A stretch of 64,000 bases of DNA from SIG565 sp045540055 (GCA_045540055.1 JAZQGO010000011.1:31753-95752), one strand, 5' to 3'. Shown: positions 48,124 to 57,196, counted from the first letter of the stretch. A program made the numbers and translations. Notes: generated by a model not told the origin, from the letters alone.

Positions 48124-49188
48124 ATGGCATTTGAAGTTTCAAACGAATTAGATGATGTTGTTCAAATTAAAGTTGTAGGTGTCGGCGGCGGCGGCGGTAA
48201 CGCTGTAAACCGCATGGTTGACGCCGGTGTTCGCGGTGTTGAATTCATCGCAATAAATACAGATAAGGCGGCGCTTTATCTCTCAAAGGCTTCACAGAAG
48301 GTACAGATTGGCACTAAGTCTACAAACGGTATGGGCGCTGGTGCTAACCCCGATAAGGGCAGAACTGCTGCTGAAGAATCTAAAGACGAAATCAAGGCTG
48401 CTATCGGCAGTGCTGATATGATTTTTATTACCGCAGGTATGGGCGGCGGTACAGGTACAGGTGCTGCTCCTGTTGTTGCTCAAATCGCTAAGGAGCTCGG
48501 CATACTCACTGTTGGTATTGTTACCAAGCCTTTCGGTTTTGAGGGTAAAAAGAGAATGACACAGGCTGAGGCAGGTATTGCTGCTTTGCGTGAGCATGTT
48601 GATAGTCTTGTTGTTATCCCGAACGACCGCTTAAAGTATGTTTCTGAGCAGAAGATTACATTTAAGAATGCATTTGATATTGCTGATGACGTTCTCCGTC
48701 AGGGCGTACAGAGCATTTCTGAGCTTATCAACGTTACTGCTCTTGTTAACCTCGACTTCGCCGATGTTAGCGCAATCATGACCGATGCAGGTTATGCTCA
48801 CATGGGCGTTGGCGTTGCTACAGGTAGAGATAAGGCTGAACAGGCTGCACGTGCTGCTATTACAAGTCCGCTTATCGAGACATCAATGGATAATGCTCGC
48901 GGCGTAATCATCAGCATCACTGGTTCTGAGGATATCGGTCTTGAAGAGGTTGAGCTTGCTTCTTCCATCATCTCTGAGATGGCTCATCCCGAAGCTACAA
49001 TCATTTGGGGTGCTCAGCTTGATGAGACTCTCGAGGATACCATCCGCGTAACAGTTGTTGCTACCGGTCTTGGTAACGAGAAGAAGGATGACAAGAAGGA
49101 CTTTGTTAGCGAGCTTATGTCAAACTCTGTTGAGGAAGACGATACATACACCGATACAATGAATGTTCTCGATATCTTCAATAAATAA
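48124..49188 (+). CDS. ftsZ: Cell division GTPase FtsZ
   Basis: 354 residues, tubulin homologue forming the Z ring. The GTP motif GMGGGTGTGAAPVVA is at about residues 104-118, N-terminal VGVGGGGGNAVNRM at 19-32, and the T7 catalytic loop NLDFADVSAIM near 212. The linker is short and the C-terminal tail ends in MNVLDIFNK rather than the usual DIPxFLR-type peptide that binds FtsA and SepF. Codons are biased to GCT, GTT, CGC and CTC compared with its neighbours, as in highly expressed genes. GGTGGAGG precedes the ATG. Own promoter and terminator. Confidence 0.97.
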   Translation: MAFEVSNELDDVVQIKVVGVGGGGGNAVNRMVDAGVRGVEFIAINTDKAALYLSKASQKVQIGTKSTNGMGAGANPDKGRTAAEESKDEIKAAIGSADMIFITAGMGGGTGTGAAPVVAQIAKELGILTVGIVTKPFGFEGKKRMTQAEAGIAALREHVDSLVVIPNDRLKYVSEQKITFKNAFDIADDVLRQGVQSISELINVTALVNLDFADVSAIMTDAGYAHMGVGVATGRDKAEQAARAAITSPLIETSMDNARGVIISITGSEDIGLEEVELASSIISEMAHPEATIIWGAQLDETLEDTIRVTVVATGLGNEKKDDKKDFVSELMSNSVEEDDTYTDTMNVLDIFNK

Positions 49189-49200
49189 GTTAATAATTAA

Positions 49201-49233
49201 AAGCACCTGCTCTATTGAGCAGGTGCTTTTTTG
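49201..49233 (+). terminator. Intrinsic terminator of ftsZ
   Basis: A 12-bp GC-rich stem AAGCACCTGCTC (49201-49212) with GAGCAGGTGCTT (49217-49228), loop TATT, followed by T. It also lies just after the small minus-strand peptide gene. Confidence 0.93.
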
Positions 49234-49242
49234 TTGGAAAGA

Positions 49243-49353
49243 TTAGCAGCAACCGTTATTGTCACAACCGCAGCCGTTGTTACCACCGCAGCAGAAGATG
49301 ATGAGTATTAAGATGATAATCCAAGTGCAGCCGCCGAAAGAATTATTACACAT
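49243..49353 (-). CDS. 36-residue Cys/Gly-rich single-helix peptide
   Basis: A short gene with a perfect AAAGGAGGT ribosome binding site before its ATG. The peptide starts MCNNSFGGCTW, continues with a 10-residue hydrophobic helix (IIILILIIF), and ends in a Cys/Gly/Asn-rich tail (CCGGNNGCGC...GCC): nine cysteines in 36 residues. Similar tiny proteins with a Cys-rich head, a short hydrophobic run and a Cys-rich tail are common but uncharacterised in clostridia, and some resemble the YjcZ-type sporulation peptides. Membrane insertion and metal binding or disulfide crosslinking are possible. No promoter was firmly recognised. Confidence 0.75.
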   Translation of the reverse strand: MCNNSFGGCTWIIILILIIFCCGGNNGCGCDNNGCC

Positions 49354-49443
49354 TTGACAGACCTCCTTTCCACTTTATTACATACTATGCCGACCAAATA
49401 TTTTTGTTACAATAGGGCAAATCAAAAACTTTTTAAAATAGTA

Positions 49444-49492
49444 TTTGACTTTCTTTGACTTTTGATATATAATAAGGTCAGGAAAAGACAAA
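49444..49492 (+). promoter_or_regulatory. ctsR promoter with two CtsR boxes
   Basis: Promoter: TTGACT (49445-49450), 17-base spacer, TATAAT (49468-49473). Box 1 at 49444-49460 reads TTTGACT TTC TTTGACT, the reverse complement of the CtsR consensus AGTCAAA NNN AGTCAAA, and covers the -35. Box 2 at 49476-49492 (GGTCAGG AAA AGACAAA) is imperfect and covers the transcription start. Both sides of the promoter are therefore occluded, which fits heat-shock autorepression. Confidence 0.92.
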
Positions 49493-49504
49493 GAGGTGTT
49501 AAGT

Positions 49505-49957
49505 ATGAGAATGAGTGATATTATTACCCAAAAGATTTTACAGATGTTAGATGAATCATCCGATAATATTACCGAAATTCAACGTAATGAATTTGCCTCA
49601 CTAATGGGGTGCGTACCAAGTCAGATAAATTATGTATTATCATCACGCTTTACGCCCGAGCACGGATATCTAATTGAGAGCCGTCGGGGTGGGGGCGGTT
49701 ATATCAGAATTACACGTATTAAATTAAACCGTTCTTCAGCGCTTATGCATATTATAAATTCAATAGGCGATACTATTGATTCCTTGAGCGCACGTATACT
49801 AATAGAGAATTGCTTGCAGTCGGATATTATTTCAGATGAAACCGCTCGACTTCTTACCGCCGCTACATCTAATTCGGTTATGCGTGGCATACCCGTAGAT
49901 GTGCGGGAATATCTGCGTGCATCATTACTTAAACAAATGCTGCTTACCTTAATTTAA
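49505..49957 (+). CDS. ctsR: Transcriptional repressor of class III stress genes, CtsR
   Basis: 150-residue winged-helix repressor that dissociates from DNA on heat stress and is removed by McsB-directed proteolysis. Seen: SDIITQKILQMLDES, CVPSQINYVLSSRFTPEHGY and the wing with the glycine-rich thermosensor RRGGGGYIRI. ATG 49505 has AGAGGTG seven bases upstream. First gene of ctsR-mcsA-mcsB-clpC, all in the order known from Bacillus. Confidence 0.96.
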   Translation: MRMSDIITQKILQMLDESSDNITEIQRNEFASLMGCVPSQINYVLSSRFTPEHGYLIESRRGGGGYIRITRIKLNRSSALMHIINSIGDTIDSLSARILIENCLQSDIISDETARLLTAATSNSVMRGIPVDVREYLRASLLKQMLLTLI

Positions 49958-49977
49958 GTTATCGGAGGGTACTATTT

Positions 49978-50481
49978 ATGAAATGCGAAAAATGCGGTGT
50001 TAATACCGCCACAACACATATTAAAAAGGTTGTAAACGGTGTTGTTACACAGCAACATTTGTGTCAGCTATGTGCCGCCCAAAAGGGATATGCAACCTTT
50101 GGCAATAACAGTCTTGCAGGTATACTGGCGTCGGTTTTCGGCGACGTATCTACCGAGTATCTATCGGCATCCTCTAAAAAATGTGATGAATGTGGATGCG
50201 ATTTTTCGGATATAGTTAATTATGGCAAGGTGGGCTGCCCAAACTGCTATACGACATTTTATGATGAGCTTTTGCCGTATTTAAAGCGTATTCACGGCAG
50301 TGTCACGCATGTCGGCAAAATTCCAAACAGGGCGCCTCTTAGCATTAAGAATGAAAATAGTGAAATTGAACTTCTGCGCGCACAGCTAAACGAAGTAATC
50401 GTTAAGGAAGAATTTGAAAAGGCCGCAGAAATTCGTGACCAGATAAGAAAACTTGAAAGGCAGGCGAATGATAATGAGTAG
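49978..50481 (+). CDS. mcsA: McsA, zinc-finger activator of the McsB arginine kinase
   Basis: 167 residues. Two CxxC pairs near the N-terminus (CEKCGVN, CQLC) and two more in the middle (CDECGC, CPNC) form zinc-binding units. A UVR motif near residues 130-167 (LLRAQLNEVIVKEEFEKAAEIRDQIR) closes the protein. McsA activates McsB and helps regulate CtsR. Gap of 20 bases after ctsR with GGAGG; overlaps mcsB by eight bases. Confidence 0.93.
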   Translation: MKCEKCGVNTATTHIKKVVNGVVTQQHLCQLCAAQKGYATFGNNSLAGILASVFGDVSTEYLSASSKKCDECGCDFSDIVNYGKVGCPNCYTTFYDELLPYLKRIHGSVTHVGKIPNRAPLSIKNENSEIELLRAQLNEVIVKEEFEKAAEIRDQIRKLERQANDNE

Positions 50482-51484
50482 TTGGTATACACAAAACGGC
50501 AATAACAGCGATGTAATAATTACTTCGCGCATTCGTCTTGCAAGAAATATATCGGGTATTCCGTTTGGCTTACGTCTGACGATGGATGCTAAAAAACAGA
50601 TAAACGAGCGTGTCAAGAGCGCTATATGTGACAGCAACACGCCATTTGCCAAAACGCTGAAATATATTGATATGAACGATGTGCCTGAAAATGAATGCTA
50701 CGCTATGGTTGAGCGACACATTATCAGTCCCGAGTTCGCTCAAAACCGACATAACAAAGCGATTATAATATCAGAGGACGAGTCGGTTTGCGTGATGGTT
50801 GGTGAAGAGGACCACATTCGAATTCAGGTTTTATATAGCGGGTTAGAGCTTGAAAAGGCTTATGATATGGCCGAGAGAATCGACACGCTTTTAGGTGATA
50901 AGCTTCATTTTGCATTTGATGAAAAGTTAGGCTATCTCACCGAGTGTCCTACAAATCTCGGCACAGGACTCAGAGCATCTGTTATGCTTCATTTACCAAT
51001 GCTTGAGTCAACTCACGAGATATCTGTAATCGCCGATTCGGTAAGTAAAATCGGCTTTACGGTGCGTGGGCTCTACGGTGAAGGCAGTGAATCGGCGGCA
51101 TCGTTATATCAGCTTTCAAATCAGATTACTTTAGGAATCTCTGAAAAGGATGCACTGAAAAATCTTCAGGCAATAACAATGCAGATTGTTGAAAAAGAGC
51201 TATCATTAAGGCTTTCGGCAAACAGGACTATACTTGAAGACAAGGTCTGCAGAGCCTACGGTCTGCTTAAAAATGCGCGCATTATCACCACAAAAGAGAT
51301 GATGCAGCTTACTTCAATGATTAAATTAGGAATAGGTATGGGCATAATTGATATTGACAGTACTTTACCCATGCGCATACTAATTGAATGTCAGCCCAAC
51401 AGTTTGATGCGTAAATTCGGCGAGCTTGACGCCGAAGAACGAGATATCAAAAGGGCAATTACAATACGAAATTTATTAGAATAA
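50474..51484 (+). CDS. mcsB: Protein arginine kinase McsB
   Basis: 336-residue phosphagen-kinase-fold enzyme that phosphorylates arginines and marks proteins for ClpCP degradation. Typical segments are SRIRLARNISGIPF, the DHIRIQ loop near residue 115, GYLTECPTNLGTGLRASVMLHLP with the catalytic cysteine near residue 160, and GLYGEGSES near 198. Start 50474 gives the family N-terminus MSSWY. Coupled to mcsA and separated from clpC by nine bases. Confidence 0.95.
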   Translation: MSSWYTQNGNNSDVIITSRIRLARNISGIPFGLRLTMDAKKQINERVKSAICDSNTPFAKTLKYIDMNDVPENECYAMVERHIISPEFAQNRHNKAIIISEDESVCVMVGEEDHIRIQVLYSGLELEKAYDMAERIDTLLGDKLHFAFDEKLGYLTECPTNLGTGLRASVMLHLPMLESTHEISVIADSVSKIGFTVRGLYGEGSESAASLYQLSNQITLGISEKDALKNLQAITMQIVEKELSLRLSANRTILEDKVCRAYGLLKNARIITTKEMMQLTSMIKLGIGMGIIDIDSTLPMRILIECQPNSLMRKFGELDAEERDIKRAITIRNLLE

Positions 51485-51493
51485 GGTGATTTT

Positions 51494-53953
51494 ATGAAAT
51501 ATAATTTTAATGGATTCACACCAAAAGCGAGTGAAGCTATAAATCATGCGATAAATTCGGCTGAACTGCTTGGTCATACCTATGTAGGCAGTGAGCATTT
51601 GCTTTTGGGACTTCTCAAGGTAGGCTCGTCGGTCGCCGCTACTGTTATGAATAAAAATGGTGTTACGGCAGAAAAAATTGAGGAGCAGATAAAGGAGTCA
51701 ATCGGTATTGGCACACCTACTGCGCTTACACCCGACCACCTTACACCAAGGGCAAAAAAGGTTATAGAGGTTGCCGTCAGCGGATGCAAAAATCTTAATA
51801 AAAAGCTGGTGGGTACCGAACATATTCTTATCGCAATTTTAAGCGATGTTGATAACTATGCCATACGCTTTTTAAAGAAGCTTAATATCGATGTTGCATT
51901 TTTAACTACCGCCGCATTTAAGGCGTCGGGTATAGAGGTAGATTATAATAAAAATGATATGAATTCGCAGTCAAAGGGCATTGTAAATGACACCTCGCCA
52001 AAAGCTGACGGAGTTCTTGCAAAGTATGGGCATGATTTGACTCTTGCGGCTCAAAACGGTAGGTTAGATCCTGTTATTGGCAGAGGTAACGAAATTGAGC
52101 GTGTTTTGCAGATTCTTTGCCGCAGAACAAAGAATAATCCCTGCCTTATCGGCGAGCCCGGCGTTGGTAAAACTGCCATAGCCGAGGGCTTAGCGCTGAA
52201 AATTTCGTCAGGTGATGTACCTGAACTGCTCAAAAATAAACGAATAATCTCGCTTGATTTGACCGGTATGGTTGCCGGCACTAAATACCGCGGCGACTTT
52301 GAAGAGCGAATTAAGGCGGTTATTGAAGAGGCTACGGCATCTGAAGATATAATTCTTTTCATTGATGAGGTGCATAATCTTATCGGTGCGGGTGCTGCCG
52401 AGGGCGCTACCGATGCCGCAAATATCTTAAAGCCTTCTTTAGCACGTGGTGAATTACAGCTTATAGGCGCCACAACACTTAGTGAGTACCGTAAAAATAT
52501 TGAAAAAGATCCGGCGCTTGAGCGACGCTTTCAACCCGTAACTGTGGGTGAGCCAACCGAGGATGATGCAATACTCATCCTTCAAGGCTTAAAGGATAGA
52601 TATGAGGCACATCACGGCGTAAGAATAACCAAACAGGCAATTGAAGCCGCTGTAAAGCTTTCAGCACGATATATTACCGATAGGTTTTTGCCCGATAAGG
52701 CCATAGACCTAATTGACGAGGCAGGCTCAAAGGTCAGACTTCGCAATACGTCGCAACCTAATAATATTAAAGAACTAGAGAGCAAGCTTTCCGAAATTGA
52801 GGAAGAAAAGAATGCGGCGATTGAGCGTCAGGATTTTGAAACTGCGGCGCGCCTTCGTGATGATGAAAAGGCTTTAAAGCAGCAGCTGCTCGAAGAAAAT
52901 GAAATTTGGCAGAATAAGAATGACCGTTTTAAAGGACTTGTGAGTGAGAAAGAAATTGCCGAAATAGTATCAGATTGGACCGGCGTACCCGTTACCCAGC
53001 TTACCGAAGAGGAGAGCGAGCGTCTGCTTAAAATGGAGGACGTATTGCACGAAAGAATTGTCGGACAGCACCAAGCGGTTACTTCCTTGTCAAAGGCAAT
53101 TCGTCGAGGCAGAGTGGGGCTCAAAGACCCTGACCGCCCGATAGGCTCATTCATTTTCTTAGGACCTACGGGTGTTGGTAAAACTGAGCTTTGCAAAGCG
53201 TTGGCACAGTCTCTGTTCGGTAGCGAAAACGCAATGATAAGACTTGATATGTCCGAGTATATGGAAAAGCATACTGTTTCTCGACTTATCGGCTCACCGC
53301 CGGGATATGTCGGATTTGACGAGGGCGGACAGTTGACCGAGAAGGTAAGACGCAACCCGTATTCGGTAGTGCTTTTCGATGAGATTGAAAAGGCGCACCC
53401 CGATGTGTTTAATATACTGTTGCAGATACTCGACGACGGCGTATTAACCGATTCTCAAGGTCGCAAGGTCAACTTTAAAAATACCGTCATAATTATGACA
53501 TCAAACATCGGCGCCCGTCTTATTACCGAAAAGAAGCAGGCATTTGGCTTTAACGCAGGTGAAAACGACACCGAGCAGGATTATAACACCATTAAAGAAC
53601 TTGTTATTGGTGAACTCAAAAAGGCCTTCAGACCTGAATTTTTAAACCGTGTAGACGATACCATTGTGTTTAAAAAGCTTACCAAAGAGGATATTAAAGC
53701 TATTGCAAGAAAAATGCTTGACAAACTCACACAAAAGATTAAAAATCTTGGCATTGATATCAGCTTTGATGAGTCGGTAACCGAACAGGTCGCTGAAGTG
53801 GGATTTGACGCTGTCTATGGTGCAAGACCACTTAGACGCGAAATTCAAAACAGTATTGAGGATCTTATCAGCGAGCGAATTCTTGACGGCTCTATCAAGG
53901 GCGGAGATACGCTTAAATGCAGCTTTAAAAACGGCGAATATAGTTTTTCATAA
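51494..53953 (+). CDS. clpC: AAA+ unfoldase ClpC
   Basis: 819 residues. The N domain (two Clp_N repeats, about 3-145) is followed by AAA1 with Walker A GEPGVGKTA (near 219) and Walker B ILFIDEVHNLIG, a middle domain with a UVR motif (about 430-465), and AAA2 with GPTGVGKTE (near 555) and VVLFDEIEKAHPDVFN. It unfolds phospho-arginine-marked substrates for ClpP. AAGGTG precedes the ATG. Ends the CtsR-controlled operon at a strong terminator; clpP itself is not in the window. Confidence 0.97.
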   Translation: MKYNFNGFTPKASEAINHAINSAELLGHTYVGSEHLLLGLLKVGSSVAATVMNKNGVTAEKIEEQIKESIGIGTPTALTPDHLTPRAKKVIEVAVSGCKNLNKKLVGTEHILIAILSDVDNYAIRFLKKLNIDVAFLTTAAFKASGIEVDYNKNDMNSQSKGIVNDTSPKADGVLAKYGHDLTLAAQNGRLDPVIGRGNEIERVLQILCRRTKNNPCLIGEPGVGKTAIAEGLALKISSGDVPELLKNKRIISLDLTGMVAGTKYRGDFEERIKAVIEEATASEDIILFIDEVHNLIGAGAAEGATDAANILKPSLARGELQLIGATTLSEYRKNIEKDPALERRFQPVTVGEPTEDDAILILQGLKDRYEAHHGVRITKQAIEAAVKLSARYITDRFLPDKAIDLIDEAGSKVRLRNTSQPNNIKELESKLSEIEEEKNAAIERQDFETAARLRDDEKALKQQLLEENEIWQNKNDRFKGLVSEKEIAEIVSDWTGVPVTQLTEEESERLLKMEDVLHERIVGQHQAVTSLSKAIRRGRVGLKDPDRPIGSFIFLGPTGVGKTELCKALAQSLFGSENAMIRLDMSEYMEKHTVSRLIGSPPGYVGFDEGGQLTEKVRRNPYSVVLFDEIEKAHPDVFNILLQILDDGVLTDSQGRKVNFKNTVIIMTSNIGARLITEKKQAFGFNAGENDTEQDYNTIKELVIGELKKAFRPEFLNRVDDTIVFKKLTKEDIKAIARKMLDKLTQKIKNLGIDISFDESVTEQVAEVGFDAVYGARPLRREIQNSIEDLISERILDGSIKGGDTLKCSFKNGEYSFS

Positions 53954-54000
53954 TAAAGAGGTGTGCCCACCCCAAAAGGTGCGGTCACACCTCTTTATTT
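53953..54000 (+). terminator. Intrinsic terminator after clpC
   Basis: Stem ATAAAGAGGTGTG (53953-53965) with CACACCTCTTTAT (53986-53998), with an inner CACC/GGTG hairpin in the loop; the end is T-rich. Confidence 0.9.
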
Positions 54001-54005
54001 ATTAC

Positions 54006-54034
54006 TTGAATTATTTAATTAAAAATAGTATAAT
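54006..54034 (+). promoter_or_regulatory. Promoter of tepA
   Basis: TTGAAT (54006-54011), 17-base spacer, TATAAT (54029-54034). It starts transcription about 45 bases before the tepA start codon. Confidence 0.83.
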
Positions 54035-54084
54035 TAGTGTATGTTTATAAATATTTACCAAATAATATGTTTGGAGGAATGTTT

Positions 54085-54768
54085 ATGAACGGAAATAACA
54101 ATCAGAATAATACCACTAATACCGATATTGATAAGATTAAGGAGATGGGTTCTCTTACCGTAGGCAAGGGTAAACACAATATTTACTGTCTTACCATAGT
54201 CGGTGAAATTGAAGGTCATACCGCGCTGCCTGAGCAGAATAAAACGACAAAGTATGAGCATGTTATACCACAGCTTGTCGCTATTGAGCAGGATAATGAT
54301 ATCGAAGGTCTGCTTATTATTCTTAACACCGTCGGTGGTGATGTTGAGGCAGGCTTAGCTATCGCAGAACTGATAGCAGGTATGAAGAAACCAACCGTGT
54401 CTTTGGTGCTGGGCGGCGGCCACTCAATTGGTGTACCGCTTGCGGTGGCATCAAAAAAATCTTTTATAGTTCCGTCGGCTACCATGACAATTCATCCCGT
54501 AAGAATGAACGGACTGGTGCTGGGTGTACCGCAGATGCTCAATCACTTTGAACGTATGCAGGAGCGCATAACCGACTTTGTTACTTCCAACTCGCAAATC
54601 ACATCCGAAAGATTTACCTCTCTTATGATGAATACAGGCGAGCTTGTTACCGATGTCGGCTCTGTGCTGAACGGCGAAAAGGCGGTTAATGAGGGGCTTA
54701 TTGATAAACTCGGTAATTTGTCCGACGTTATAGAGTGTCTAAATGAAATGATAGAAAATAAGGGGTAA
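54085..54768 (+). CDS. tepA: ClpP-like serine protease TepA
   Basis: 227 residues of the ClpP/crotonase fold, TepA branch (translocation-enhancing protein, also seen as YmfB). GLLIILNTVGGDVEAGLAIAELI near residue 78 and the nucleophile elbow VLGGGHSIGVPLAVASKK near 108 are typical; the serine is in GGHSIG and TIHPVRM supplies the histidine. It lacks the barrel-forming length of ClpP. ATG 54085 follows GGAGGAA. Its stop codon is within a terminator hairpin, so read-through to ftsK should be limited. Confidence 0.88.
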   Translation: MNGNNNQNNTTNTDIDKIKEMGSLTVGKGKHNIYCLTIVGEIEGHTALPEQNKTTKYEHVIPQLVAIEQDNDIEGLLIILNTVGGDVEAGLAIAELIAGMKKPTVSLVLGGGHSIGVPLAVASKKSFIVPSATMTIHPVRMNGLVLGVPQMLNHFERMQERITDFVTSNSQITSERFTSLMMNTGELVTDVGSVLNGEKAVNEGLIDKLGNLSDVIECLNEMIENKG

Positions 54769-54784
54769 ACCCCTTATTTTACAT
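54755..54784 (+). terminator. Terminator overlapping the tepA stop
   Basis: Stem AAAATAAGGGG (54755-54765) with CCCCTTATTTT (54770-54780), loop TAAA, which is the stop codon plus one base. A weak T run follows. Confidence 0.8.
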
Positions 54785-54811
54785 AAGGGAATTTTAAATA
54801 GGGGGATAAAA

Positions 54812-57196
54812 ATGGCTACGAAGAAGTCAACGTCTAAGAAAAAGTCAACCAAGCAGGAGAAAAGCAATACTGCATCAGGCAAGCGACATATAGTTTCTAT
54901 TATATGTTTTGCGGCGGCGGTTTTCACACTGTGTGTTGTGCTTATACCGGGCGAAAACGTTTGGAATTTTTTACATAATTTCTCGTTTGGCCTGTTTGGA
55001 TGGTTAGCATATTTCTACCCGTTGTTAATAGGCTTTATTGCAGTTTTGTATGCGTTCGATAAATTTAAGTCGACCGCCCTTGCGAGAACGCTGGAGGCTG
55101 TCGGTATTGTGTTGTTTGTTGGCGCATTAACCGATTTGTTCATTAAGGAAAACGGCGTTACCTTTGGCAAGCACTTAAGTATGTCTTATACAATGGGCAC
55201 TGAGATTAAAGGTAGCGGCTTTTTCGGCGCACTTTTGGGTCGTCCTATTGAATTGTTGTTTGGTAATACGGGTGCTATAATTACTGTATTTTTAATAATC
55301 TTTGTTTTGCTTATGATATTAACGGGCACAACACTTGTAGCCCTCTTTAAATCAATTTCTAAACCCGTTAAAAAGATTGAGGAGCATGCAAGCGAGGTTT
55401 TTGTTGACGTCCAAAACAAAAAGGTTGCCGATGACGCCAGAAAGAGAAGTGAGGTTGATATTTCGGTTGATGATATTCCCGAAACCCGCACTGTTGATAC
55501 TGTATCGCTCAGTGACCGTCAGAAAAAGGTTGTTGAGACCTATAACGGTGTAGAATCAGGAGAATTACCGCCCGAAGACAATGAGCCAATCGACGAGGCT
55601 CTTGAAGAAACCAAGGCTGAAAAGATGGTACAGAGGAAGGAGAGACTGGGTAAAGAGCAGGAGGAGCAACTGGTTGCTGAGTTTGATGAAGAACAAAAGA
55701 AATCAACCATGATAATAACCGAAAATGACGGTTATAAGTTCCCGCCCGTATCACTTCTTAAGCCACCTGTGTTTGAAAATACTGCGGCTACAGAAAACGA
55801 CCTTGATACAACGGCAGCGCATCTTGTTGATACACTGCGCAGCTTTGGTGTAGAAACACGTATCGTTGATATTAGTCGCGGTCCAACCGTTACGAGATAT
55901 GAATTACAACCCTGTGCCGGCGTTAAAATTAGTAAGATTACCAACCTTGCCGATGATATTGCGCTCAATTTGGCAACGGCAGGTGTACGAATTGAAGCAC
56001 CCATTCCCAACAAGGCGGCGGTAGGTATTGAGGTACCTAACAAGGCAAGCAACGTTGTTGGTGTGCGCGAGATTATTGAGTCACCTATGTTCACGGGTTC
56101 AAAGAGTAAATTAACTGTGGCGCTCGGTCGTGATATTGCAGGTAATGCCGTTGTCACCGATATTGCCAAAATGCCCCACGGACTTATTGCGGGTGCTACT
56201 GGCTCGGGTAAATCGGTGTGCATTAACTCAATTATTATGAGTCTTTTATACAAAGCAACTCCCGAAGAGGTTAAGCTTTTAATGATTGACCCCAAGGTTG
56301 TTGAGCTTGGTGTATATAACGGTATACCGCATTTGTTGGTGCCGGTTGTAACCGACCCGCGTAAAGCGGCAGGTGCGCTCGGTTGGGCAGTTACCGAGAT
56401 GGAGCAGAGGTATGCTATGTTTGCCCAAAACGGTGTGCGTGACCTTGCAGGCTTTAATAAGCTTGCCGAGAATAACCCCGACTTAGAGCTTACTAAAATG
56501 CCGCAAATCGTTATTATTATCGATGAGTTGGCAGACCTTATGATGACCGCACCCGGTGAGGTTGAAGATTCTATTAACCGTATTGCCGCCAAGGCACGTG
56601 CCGCAGGTATGCATCTGCTTATTGCTACACAGCGTCCGTCGGTTGATGTTGTTACGGGTGTTATTAAGGCAAATATCCCGTCGCGTATAGCCTTTGCTGT
56701 TTCAAGTCAGGTCGATAGCCGAACAATTCTTGATAGCGCAGGCGCTGAGAAGCTGCTTGGCAGAGGCGATATGCTGTTTAATCCCGTTGGCTCATCAAAG
56801 CCGAATCGCTTGCAGGGATGTTATGTAAGCGATGAAGAGGTTGAAGCGGTAGTTGATTACATAAAGGGCGACCATTCTTGCGAATACGACGAGGACGTTA
56901 TGCAGGAAATTGAGCGTCAGGCGGCAATTGAAAAGAAAAACAAAACAGGTGTTGCCGAACCTAATTTTGACGATGATGACCCGATGCTTAATGCGGCAAT
57001 CGAAACGGTTGTTGAGTTAGGTCAGGCGTCCACCTCAATGCTGCAACGTAAATTAAAGCTTGGTTATGCGCGTGCCGCACGTCTTATAGACGTTATGGAA
57101 GAGCGTGGCGTAGTAGGCCCGTACGAAGGCTCAAAGCCGAGGCAGGTGCTGCTAACAAAGGAAATGCTTCTCGAAAAGCAGGCCGGTGAGGAATAA
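54812..57196 (+). CDS. ftsK: DNA translocase FtsK/SpoIIIE
   Basis: 794 residues. A lysine-rich start and four membrane helices (about 27-185) are followed by an acidic linker (about 190-315), the alpha/beta motor domain with Walker A GATGSGKSVCIN (near 467) and Walker B IIIIDELADLMM (near 566), and a winged-helix gamma domain (about 725-790, SMLQRKLKLGYARAARLIDVME) that reads orienting DNA sequences. It pumps chromosomes through closing septa; in spore formers SpoIIIE does this into the forespore. GGGGGA precedes the ATG. One-base TAATG overlap with the next gene. Confidence 0.95.
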   Translation: MATKKSTSKKKSTKQEKSNTASGKRHIVSIICFAAAVFTLCVVLIPGENVWNFLHNFSFGLFGWLAYFYPLLIGFIAVLYAFDKFKSTALARTLEAVGIVLFVGALTDLFIKENGVTFGKHLSMSYTMGTEIKGSGFFGALLGRPIELLFGNTGAIITVFLIIFVLLMILTGTTLVALFKSISKPVKKIEEHASEVFVDVQNKKVADDARKRSEVDISVDDIPETRTVDTVSLSDRQKKVVETYNGVESGELPPEDNEPIDEALEETKAEKMVQRKERLGKEQEEQLVAEFDEEQKKSTMIITENDGYKFPPVSLLKPPVFENTAATENDLDTTAAHLVDTLRSFGVETRIVDISRGPTVTRYELQPCAGVKISKITNLADDIALNLATAGVRIEAPIPNKAAVGIEVPNKASNVVGVREIIESPMFTGSKSKLTVALGRDIAGNAVVTDIAKMPHGLIAGATGSGKSVCINSIIMSLLYKATPEEVKLLMIDPKVVELGVYNGIPHLLVPVVTDPRKAAGALGWAVTEMEQRYAMFAQNGVRDLAGFNKLAENNPDLELTKMPQIVIIIDELADLMMTAPGEVEDSINRIAAKARAAGMHLLIATQRPSVDVVTGVIKANIPSRIAFAVSSQVDSRTILDSAGAEKLLGRGDMLFNPVGSSKPNRLQGCYVSDEEVEAVVDYIKGDHSCEYDEDVMQEIERQAAIEKKNKTGVAEPNFDDDDPMLNAAIETVVELGQASTSMLQRKLKLGYARAARLIDVMEERGVVGPYEGSKPRQVLLTKEMLLEKQAGEE

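Noticed and set aside
52828..53355. 175-codon minus-strand frame inside clpC
   Set aside because: Antisense shadow, Ser-rich, no ribosome binding site.
55732..56592. Long open frame (286 codons) antisense to the FtsK motor domain
   Set aside because: It mirrors the third codon positions of ftsK, has no ribosome binding site and a low-complexity Ser/Ala/Thr composition.
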